Assembly: GCA_002869605.1 (NCBI GenBank)
Contig: PKUI01000211.1
Location: 1-6,271 of the forward strand
Direction: 5' to 3'
Length of the DNA stretch: 6,271 nucleotides
Origin: Desulfuromonas sp.
GTDB taxonomy: Bacteria > Desulfobacterota > Desulfuromonadia > Desulfuromonadales > SZUA-401
Both the position numbers and the translations under genes were made by a program. Below the pieces are notes generated by a model that made no database searches, was not told where the DNA came from, and was given only the letters and a program-made list of their open reading frames with translations. This document shows positions 1 to 4,805 of the stretch, piece after piece (position 1 is the stretch's first letter; each line of letters opens with the position of its first letter).

Positions 1-90
1 TGCAGCTGCCGGCTCAGGTGCAGGAGCAGGTGCAGCTGCCGGCTCAGGTGCAGGAGCAGGTGCAGCTGCCGGCTCAGGTGCAGGAGCGGA
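1..90 (-). repeat. 30-bp in-frame tandem repeat encoding Pro-Ala-rich decapeptides
   Basis: Three consecutive 30-bp units: 1-30 and 31-60 are identical, and 61-90 differs at two bases. On the minus strand they encode PAPAPEPAAA twice and SAPAPEPAAA once, in frame within the receiver-protein tail. The array reaches the window edge, so its copy number is unknown. The lack of any spacer and the coding frame rule out a CRISPR array. Confidence 0.95.
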
Positions 91-1164
91 CATTTCAGGG
101 GGGGTCAGCTCGTCCTCAAAGCTGTCATACATCTCGGCCATTTCTGTCGGCTCTGCAAGATCACCCCAGTCCAGTTCGTCACCGGCCGAAGCTACAGGGG
201 GCTGTTCCGCAGTGGACAGGTCCCCGAAATCCCCCGCAGAGGAAACATCCTCGACCTTATTATCATCGAACTCGAAGTCATCGGTACCGATTTCCGCTGG
301 TTCATCGATCAGCTCGATGTCCTCTTCAGCGAGGATATCATCTTCGTCAAGGGAAAGAATGTCCTCGTCAGAGCCTTGAACGACGGGAGTTTCTGTCGGC
401 AGAGGCACAGACATTGGCTCGGGTGCCGCTGCCGTCGGTTCTACCGCAGCCGGTTCCTCGGCGAAGTCAAAATCATCTTCTTCGACAGCTATCGCCGGCT
501 CGGCCATTTCTTCGTCGAGGGCTCCCCACAGGTCATCCTCATCACTGGCAGAGGTCGTCTCAACTGGAACCTCGGCGAGGTCCTCCTCTTCAAGCGCCCC
601 CCACAACTCGTCATCGGCTTCCTGCGGAGCCGGTTCGACAGCCGGTGCTTCTTCGGCGAAGATATCGTCATCGGCCATATCATCCCAGATGTCGCCCCCC
701 CCCTCCGATGCGGCGGTGGCCGGTTCGGGGGGTGCTGCCGGTGCTGCCGGTGCTGCTTCAACCGCTGGCGGCGCAACGGGTTGCGGCGCCACTGCCGGTT
801 GCGAGAGCAACGACTCGACCTTGTCGATCAGAGCCTGAGATTCAAACGGTTTCGAAATCCAGTCATTGGCCCCTGAAGCGCGCGCTTTCTCTTCGTCGAA
901 GGGTTCGAAGGTACCGGCAAGTAAAAGCACCGGAACCGTCTGCAAGTTCGGATCGGCCTTGATCGCAGAACAAAGCTCATAGCCGTTCTTGCCCGGCATG
1001 TAGACATCCGCCAGAATCAGGTCAGGACGGTTCTCCGTCGCCTTCTGCAGGGCTGCATCACCGTTGTCGACAGACACCAGTTCGTAATCTTCGTTGGCAA
1101 AGGTTATGCCTATTACCTTCTGGATGGTAATACTGTCATCGGCCAACAGCAGCTTTTTACTCAT
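1..1164 (-). CDS. Receiver-domain (CheY-like) protein with long acidic, Ala/Pro-rich tail; C-terminus outside window
   Basis: Partial gene: 388 codons are open to the left edge with no stop seen. Residues 1-122 read as a full CheY-type receiver: acidic pair D9-D10, phospho-acceptor D53 in DLILADVYMPGKNGYEL, and K105-P106 in the ISKPFE motif. The position of the usual conserved Thr/Ser is Ala (A83 in LLLAGTFEPFDE), which may change how phosphorylation is transmitted. From about residue 122 the chain is low-complexity Ala/Pro and Asp/Glu, with recurring acidic motifs around Trp (W160, W188, W213, W333; two read LWGAL) and, at the edge, tandem PAPAPEPAAA decapeptides. No DNA-binding or enzymatic output domain is visible in the part seen. 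The start is ATG 1164, with GGAGG at 1170-1174 five bases upstream, directly abutting the TGA of the CheW-like gene before it. Co-transcription with two CheW-like genes suggests a chemosensory output or adaptor role (inference). Receiver assignment is certain; the function of the tail is unknown. Confidence 0.9.
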   Translation of the reverse strand, partial: MSKKLLLADDSITIQKVIGITFANEDYELVSVDNGDAALQKATENRPDLILADVYMPGKNGYELCSAIKADPNLQTVPVLLLAGTFEPFDEEKARASGANDWISKPFESQALIDKVESLLSQPAVAPQPVAPPAVEAAPAAPAAPPEPATAASEGGGDIWDDMADDDIFAEEAPAVEPAPQEADDELWGALEEEDLAEVPVETTSASDEDDLWGALDEEMAEPAIAVEEDDFDFAEEPAAVEPTAAAPEPMSVPLPTETPVVQGSDEDILSLDEDDILAEEDIELIDEPAEIGTDDFEFDDNKVEDVSSAGDFGDLSTAEQPPVASAGDELDWGDLAEPTEMAEMYDSFEDELTPPEMSAPAPEPAAAPAPAPEPAAAPAPAPEPAAA

Positions 1165-1608
1165 TCAGGCCTCCTCTGTATTCTCGCTACCTTCTAACAG
1201 GTACGCCAGAACTGACGTGGTATCGAGAAGCGGGAACTTTTCCCCGTCTAGGACAAACGCTCTTTGAATTCGGGCCCCCTTCTTTTCAGAAAAAGGCTCA
1301 ATCGAACCGGCGGCGCGATCAACGACACATTGCACCTGCGTCGCCGGCAGGCCAAGTATCCCAAATTCAGTCAAAAACAACACCACAAAAGCCAGTGGGG
1401 GGGGCGATATGGAGACCCCTGGCTTGAGCAAGCGGAATAACTTAAACAGGGGGACAACATGTTGTTCATACAGAAACACCCCTGAAAACTGTTGCTGCAA
1501 AAGCGGCAGCGAGAACACCTGTGGTGAAGGCAGGATATGTTCCATCGACTCCACCGGCAGGGCATAACCAGACTCACCGTAAGAGAGCAACGCAACCTTG
1601 GGGATCAT
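1165..1608 (-). CDS. CheW-like adaptor domain protein (divergent, second of a tandem pair)
   Basis: A 147-residue protein consisting of one CheW-like domain, which in chemosensory arrays links receptors to the CheA kinase on the inner face of the membrane. The N-terminal part (YALPVESMEHILPSP, residues 15-29) and the SGVFLYEQHVVPLFKLF stretch (42-58) match the two beta-rich halves of CheW. The C-terminal half (GILGLPATQVQCVVD, then AFVLDGEKFPLLD) matches the second sub-barrel. The segment that in canonical CheW reads N-L-R-G before the I-P-V-x-D-L strand is here F45-L46-Y47-E48, so the receptor/kinase-contacting Arg is missing. A proline run in the middle (SPPPL) is encoded by eight consecutive C. 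The start is ATG 1608, with GGAG at 1616-1619 seven bases upstream. It overlaps the upstream cheW-like stop as ATGA and ends directly against the receiver-protein start, indicating translational coupling. It could be a specialised scaffold rather than a bona fide CheW. Confidence 0.82.
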   Translation of the reverse strand: MIPKVALLSYGESGYALPVESMEHILPSPQVFSLPLLQQQFSGVFLYEQHVVPLFKLFRLLKPGVSISPPPLAFVVLFLTEFGILGLPATQVQCVVDRAAGSIEPFSEKKGARIQRAFVLDGEKFPLLDTTSVLAYLLEGSENTEEA

Positions 1609-2048
1609 GTCGCATCTCCGCGGGGAGCAAACCGATCGGGATCAAACTGGATCAGTGGCTCGCTGCGCCAAATATCTATATTATCGTAGAGGTTACCGCC
1701 ACCCAAAGAAAAAAGTGGCGAAAGTTTCCGTTCCTCAAACTCGGCATTTGCACGGATCCCCTCAACTTCCCGCACCAGAGCCCCCCAGCACCCCAACTCC
1801 CCATAAAGCACCAGCATGGTCAACTCATCGCCTTCGGGAGCTTCGGAGAGACCGAAACTTCCGGCAAGATCGATAACAGGAATCGAAGAACCGCGAAAAT
1901 CGATCTGTGGCCACGGGGGAGAATCTTTCTCCGTCGACCTTTGGGGCTTGACCTCGAGCTCTACAATCTCAACCAACAGATTAACCGGCAGAGAAAACCC
2001 GACCCCCTCGAGACGAAAAATCAGTTTCATCTCTGCGGAACCAGTCAT
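1605..2048 (-). CDS. CheW-like chemosensory adaptor protein (first gene of the block)
   Basis: A 147-residue single CheW-like domain. GFSLPVNLLVEIVEL (residues 17-31) matches the first CheW strand, and IDFRGSSIPVIDLAGSFGL (49-67) matches the hallmark 'NLRG-x-x-IPVIDL' segment, including R52-G53 and D60. The C-terminal half (ELGCWGALVREVEGI) fits the second sub-barrel. CheW proteins couple chemoreceptors to CheA histidine kinase, neither of which is seen here. The start is taken as ATG 2048, preceded by GGAG (2054-2057) at five bases. A GTG one codon upstream (2051) is in frame but overlaps the purine-rich ribosome binding site, so it is less likely. The gene ends in an ATGA overlap with the next cheW-like gene. 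It is the first gene downstream of a candidate promoter at 2106-2135 and probably heads the operon. Family assignment is good; which pathway it serves cannot be told. Confidence 0.85.
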   Translation of the reverse strand: MTGSAEMKLIFRLEGVGFSLPVNLLVEIVELEVKPQRSTEKDSPPWPQIDFRGSSIPVIDLAGSFGLSEAPEGDELTMLVLYGELGCWGALVREVEGIRANAEFEERKLSPLFSLGGGNLYDNIDIWRSEPLIQFDPDRFAPRGDAT

Positions 2049-2103
2049 CACCCCTCCACGGCTCGAGTTACATAACCACCCAAAAAGACAACTAAAATCG
2101 GAT

Positions 2104-2141
2104 AAACGCTAGCATAACGCCCCGGCTACTGTCAAGCGTTT
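2104..2141. repeat. 7-bp inverted repeat bracketing the candidate che-block promoter
   Basis: On the minus strand AAACGCT (2135-2141) and AGCGTTT (2104-2110) are exact inverted copies separated by 24 bases. They flank the -35 and overlap the -10 candidate, which is a plausible operator arrangement, but arms this short can arise by chance. Confidence 0.3.
2106..2135 (-). promoter_or_regulatory. Candidate sigma70-type promoter for the cheW-cheW-receiver operon
   Basis: On the minus strand a perfect TTGACA (-35, 2130-2135) is followed after 18 bases by a weak TAGCGT (-10, 2106-2111), about 60 bases before the first cheW-like start. The -10 match is poor (3 of 6), so the exact hexamers are uncertain. 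The rest of the 2052-2172 spacer shows no gene and no convincing terminator for dgt. Confidence 0.4.
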
Positions 2142-2172
2142 TGCGGCCAGAAAACCAAATGTTTATAGGACC

Positions 2173-3213
2173 TTAGGCCGTTTTCCACGGCCGCGGCATA
2201 AACAGTTCCTGATAGAGAGCCAACGCATATCGATCGGTCATCCCGGCGATAAAGTCCGCCACGGACACTTCAACACGCCCCCCGGCGGCAAGGTCCACAC
2301 CATCATCCGGCAGTTTTTCAGGGTGACGAACAAAATACGCAAACAGTTCCCTCAGCACGTAAGACGCTTTCTCAAAATCATTGTGAACATGCGGGGAACG
2401 ATAAACATTTTCATACAACCAGTCGCGCAGCGCCGTCATGGCCTGCTCCATCTGATCCGAGAGCCTGATCGTAGCCCCCCCATCCTGCAACGACGAGACG
2501 ATCAAGTCTTGTACCAGCGCATCGATGCGTTGGGAATGACTTTCTCCCAGAATGGCCCGCAATTCCTCGGGCACCTGCGACAGAGATACGACCCCGGCAC
2601 GGGCAGCATCGTCGAGATCATGATTGATATAGGCAATCACATCCGAAACACGCACAATACAGCCCTCGCGAGTCATCGGCATCAACTGCGAGTCGCTGCT
2701 CAATATCTCGCCCTGCCCCTTGGAATGGCGGGCAATGCCGTTACGCACTTCCCAGCTGAGGTTCAGACCACGACCATTTTTCTCGAGATGGTCCACGACC
2801 CTCAGACTCTGCAATTCGTGGCGGAACCCCCCTGGAGTCAAATCGTTAAGGACCCGCTCGCCAGCATGACCGAACGGGGTATGCCCAAGATCGTGTCCAA
2901 GGGCAATCGCCTCCGTGAGATCTTCATTCAGAGCCAGTGCTCTTGCCACGGTCCGCGCAATCTGCGACACCTCGAGAGTGTGGGTAAGCCGCGTACGATA
3001 ATGGTCTCCTTCCGGGGAAAGAAACACTTGTGTCTTATGCTTGAGACGCCTGAAAGCCTTGCAGTGGAGAATGCGATCCCGGTCATGCTGAAACAGCGTC
3101 CGGACACGACACGGCTCTTCTGCAACGCTCCGCCCCCGGGACTCGAAGCTGAACGATGCAAATTCAGAAAGACGAGATTTTTCAAGTTGCTCTAATTGAC
3201 TACGGATATCCAC
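2173..3213 (-). CDS. dgt: Deoxyguanosinetriphosphate triphosphohydrolase-like protein (HD superfamily dNTPase)
   Basis: A 346-residue HD-domain hydrolase of the Dgt family, which cleaves dNTPs (classically dGTP) to the deoxynucleoside and inorganic triphosphate in the cytoplasm. The family signature is intact: RDRILHCKAFRRLKHKTQVF (45-64), EGDHYRTRLTHTLEV (68-82), the HD motif GHDLGHTPFGHAGE (106-119), a conserved His in GFRHELQSLRVV (H132), and a distal Asp in RVSDVIAYINHDLDDA (D191). Expected metal ligands are therefore H78, H107, D108 and D191. The length fits the shorter bacterial Dgt-like subgroup rather than the roughly 500-residue E. coli enzyme, so 'Dgt-like' is the safer name and substrate range is not established. 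The start is GTG 3213 with GAGG at 3219-3222 five bases upstream; the N-terminus, an SxLE...LSEFASFSFESRGR type of lead-in, matches the family. It is divergent from the mucR-type gene, and a 121-base gap separates it from the che block. Confidence 0.93.
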   Translation of the reverse strand: MDIRSQLEQLEKSRLSEFASFSFESRGRSVAEEPCRVRTLFQHDRDRILHCKAFRRLKHKTQVFLSPEGDHYRTRLTHTLEVSQIARTVARALALNEDLTEAIALGHDLGHTPFGHAGERVLNDLTPGGFRHELQSLRVVDHLEKNGRGLNLSWEVRNGIARHSKGQGEILSSDSQLMPMTREGCIVRVSDVIAYINHDLDDAARAGVVSLSQVPEELRAILGESHSQRIDALVQDLIVSSLQDGGATIRLSDQMEQAMTALRDWLYENVYRSPHVHNDFEKASYVLRELFAYFVRHPEKLPDDGVDLAAGGRVEVSVADFIAGMTDRYALALYQELFMPRPWKTA

Positions 3214-3242
3214 TCGAACCTCAACAGATTTTTGATCTTTGA

Positions 3243-3271
3243 AGGATAGAGTAAAAAAGAGACCGCTTCAA
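3243..3271 (-). promoter_or_regulatory. Candidate sigma70-type promoter for dgt
   Basis: On the minus strand TTGAAG (3266-3271) and TATCCT (3243-3248) are separated by 17 bases, each matching consensus at 4 of 6 positions. This would give a leader of roughly 20-25 bases before the GTG start. The match is reasonable and the location fits, but it rests on pattern alone. Confidence 0.4.
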
Positions 3272-3354
3272 GAAGTGAGTGAATAAAAAGATCTAAACAG
3301 TCACTCAATCGTGCACATAAACTATTAAAAGTTCATTCAATGGACTTATGATTG

Positions 3355-3418
3355 ACTTGAACACTATTTTGATTTAGTACTTGAACAATCTTTTAGATTA
3401 GCTATAAATACTCGAACA
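3355..3418 (+). repeat. ACTTGAACA-type direct repeats around the mucR-type promoter
   Basis: ACTTGAACA occurs exactly at 3355-3363 and 3379-3387, with a one-mismatch copy ACTCGAACA at 3410-3418. The copies sit upstream of the -35, on the -35, and at the expected transcription start of the gene at 3472. Just upstream, GTTCATTCAA (3331-3340) and TTGACTTGAAC (3352-3362) form an imperfect inverted pair that shares the first copy. The placement suggests regulator binding sites, possibly for autoregulation (inference). Confidence 0.5.
3381..3408 (+). promoter_or_regulatory. Candidate sigma70-type promoter for the mucR/ros-type gene
   Basis: TTGAAC (-35, 3381-3386) and TATAAA (-10, 3403-3408) are spaced by 16 bases in a strongly AT-rich stretch, predicting a start near 3415 and a leader of about 57 bases. 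A second, weaker set (TTGACT 3352-3357, TAGTAC 3375-3380, 17-base spacing) overlaps upstream. The ACTTGAACA repeats coincide with these elements. Confidence 0.55.
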
Positions 3419-3471
3419 TTTACCCTAAAACGGATGGACGCCAAACATATTACACAAAGGAGGACTCAACA

Positions 3472-3897
3472 ATGGCAAACCTACTCGAGATGGCGGCAGA
3501 AATTGTTGCTGCACACGCTTCGACAACCCCCATGTCTAAAGAAGAATTGATGGCTGAACTGGCACAGGTACATAATGCGCTAGCCACACTAGAAAAAGGT
3601 GAGAACATTGAAGTCACAGGCGAAACCGAAGGGCCGGTTGTGACACGCAAAAAAGCTTTCGGCAAGGACAAAATCACCTGCATGATCTGCGGCAAGTCGA
3701 TGAAGACCTTGGCACGTCACCTGAAAACCTCACACGACATGAAGCCGGGCGAATACCGCAAGCAATTCGACATCCCCCGCTCTCAGCCCCTCGCGGCCAA
3801 GAATTACAGCGAAAGCCGTCGTCAGATGGCCATCGATCGTGGCCTCGGGGAAAAACTCGCCAAGGCACGTGCAGCCAGAGGAAAAAAGAAGAAATAA
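3472..3897 (+). CDS. MucR/Ros-family zinc-finger transcriptional regulator
   Basis: A 141-residue protein of the MucR/Ros family, small DNA-binding proteins that bind AT-rich promoter DNA, often repress exopolysaccharide, motility or virulence genes, and commonly regulate themselves. Residues 1-45 are the expected helical N-terminal region (oligomerisation in studied members). A basic stretch (RKKAFGKDKI, 59-68) leads into the prokaryotic C2H2 finger C70-x2-C73-x9-H83-x4-H88, the same spacing as in Ros, followed by the family's HDMKPGEYRKQFDIP segment. The C-terminus is highly basic and ends in four Lys, which would add non-specific DNA contact. The start is ATG 3472, with AAAGGAGG at 3456-3463 eight bases upstream, one of the strongest ribosome binding sites in the window. 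It is monocistronic: its own AT-rich promoter region is divergent from dgt, and a long hairpin follows the stop. Targets cannot be inferred from this window except its own promoter. Confidence 0.94.
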   Translation: MANLLEMAAEIVAAHASTTPMSKEELMAELAQVHNALATLEKGENIEVTGETEGPVVTRKKAFGKDKITCMICGKSMKTLARHLKTSHDMKPGEYRKQFDIPRSQPLAAKNYSESRRQMAIDRGLGEKLAKARAARGKKKK

Positions 3898-3919
3898 CCC
3901 CATCAACCATACCCGCAAA

Positions 3920-3955
3920 GCAAATAAGGCGCCTCATAAAGGGCGCTTTATTTGC
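3920..3955 (+). terminator. Hairpin transcription terminator after the mucR-type gene
   Basis: A 14-base left arm (3920-3933, GCAAATAAGGCGCC) pairs with 3942-3955 (GGCGCTTTATTTGC) with a single G-U wobble and an 8-base loop. It starts 22 bases after the stop. The U-rich part lies within and just after the right arm rather than as a clean poly-U tail, so it may stop RNA polymerase less sharply than a textbook terminator. Confidence 0.7.
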
Positions 3956-3979
3956 CTTAACTTATTAGTCAAGGATAAT
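3952..3979 (+). promoter_or_regulatory. Candidate promoter for the receiver-PilZ gene
   Basis: TTGCCT (3952-3957) and GATAAT (3974-3979) are spaced by 16 bases, with 4 and 5 matches to consensus. The -35 would overlap the right arm of the terminator hairpin, and the leader would be about 50 bases. Between promoter and gene a short GCACT/AGTGC inverted pair (3986-3990 and 4001-4005) is visible; its meaning is unknown. Confidence 0.35.
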
Positions 3980-4037
3980 CAGCTGGCACTCATGTAAGGA
4001 AAGTGCTATCTTCGCTCGAGTTTAGCGAGGTGCTTTC

Positions 4038-4805
4038 ATGAGCAAGCAAATCTTGGCTGTCCATCAACAATCACAGATTCTCGAGTCTCTAGAACTTGTT
4101 CTGAGCAACTGGGGATATCCGATCGTGAAGGCGTCTTCCATCCAGGAGATGAATGCTCGCCTGCGAAAATCCAAACCCCGTTTTCTGCTCCTCGAAAATG
4201 GCCTGATCACGGCAGAACAGCTTGAAAGTCTCCCCCTACTCTCTCGCGAGACCAAATCAAGAGACCTTACCATTGCCCTACTCGGCGAGAGCACCTCAAC
4301 GGTCGGCATCTCGGCCCACCATATCCTCCCAATGCCGCTCAACATCTTCGCTCTCTACGAAGCACTACAACAAAGCCTGGAACCGGTGCCACGCCAAGAT
4401 GTTCGCGTCAAGGTCCGCCTCCCAGGCATGGTACGTCCGAGCGACAAGCATTATAACCTTGGCGAGGTCCTGTGCCTGAGCACCGGCGGCATGTTTATCC
4501 GCTTCGGCGTCCCGTTGCCGACCGGCACACAACTGGAAATCATTCTGCCTCTGCTCGGAATGAAATGTGAACTGGAAGTCAAAGGTGAAGTCATTTACCA
4601 GGTCTCTCCCTGTGCTGAAAACAACTACAATCAGGGTGTCGGTATCTGCTTCTCTAACACCAGCCCCCGGGAGAAGGACCTACTCGAGAGGTACCTTGAG
4701 AACCGACTCCATGAAGACCTGGAAGAACATCTTGGCCAAAGTGGTAGCGCCGACCCTCTTTTCATCTGGAAAACACTGGAAGACCTCGATTCCAAATCGG
4801 CCTAA
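4038..4805 (+). CDS. Degenerate receiver-like domain fused to a PilZ-like domain
   Basis: A 255-residue cytoplasmic protein. Residues 1-115 have the length and strand-helix rhythm of a response-regulator receiver, but the usual key residues are replaced: H9-Q10 where the acidic pair belongs, E53 (FLLLENG) for the phospho-acceptor Asp, and M99-P100 for Lys-Pro. Residues 119-225 resemble a PilZ domain, the family that binds cyclic di-GMP. The R-x-x-x-R motif is present (RQDVR, 119-123), but the second motif, normally [D/N]-x-S-x-x-G, reads C146-L-S-T-G-G151. GGMFIRFGVPLPTGTQLEI, GEVIYQVSP and GVGICF follow the pattern of the PilZ subfamily common in myxobacteria and Geobacter relatives (TIGR02266-like). 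The last 30 residues are acidic. The start is ATG 4038, with GAGGT at 4027-4031 six bases upstream. The gene is probably monocistronic; its stop overlaps that of convergent deoB. Cyclic di-GMP binding is possible but not assured. Confidence 0.85.
   Translation: MSKQILAVHQQSQILESLELVLSNWGYPIVKASSIQEMNARLRKSKPRFLLLENGLITAEQLESLPLLSRETKSRDLTIALLGESTSTVGISAHHILPMPLNIFALYEALQQSLEPVPRQDVRVKVRLPGMVRPSDKHYNLGEVLCLSTGGMFIRFGVPLPTGTQLEIILPLLGMKCELEVKGEVIYQVSPCAENNYNQGVGICFSNTSPREKDLLERYLENRLHEDLEEHLGQSGSADPLFIWKTLEDLDSKSA

Noticed and set aside
1..90. CRISPR-like 30-bp repeats
   Set aside because: The units are directly adjacent without spacers and encode an in-frame protein repeat.
18..962. Long plus-strand open frame (314 codons) opposite the receiver-protein gene
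   Set aside because: It is antisense to an unmistakable receiver domain and its product is an Arg/Pro-rich sequence with no family resemblance. Long antisense frames are expected opposite biased GC-rich coding sequence.
1521..2075. Plus-strand open frame across the two cheW-like genes
   Set aside because: It spans two genes on the other strand that have good ribosome binding sites and CheW motifs; the product has no coherent domain.
2136..2172. Intrinsic terminator after dgt
   Set aside because: Only a weak five-base GTTTT/AAAAC pairing with no following U-run was found; not enough to call.
2323..3195. 290-codon plus-strand open frame opposite dgt
   Set aside because: It lies entirely within the opposite strand of a gene with all Dgt signature motifs, and its translation shows no recognisable domain.
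3984..4010. Sigma54-type promoter (TGGCAC at 3984-3989) before the receiver-PilZ gene
   Set aside because: The downstream TTGC element is absent at the required spacing, so only half the signature is present.
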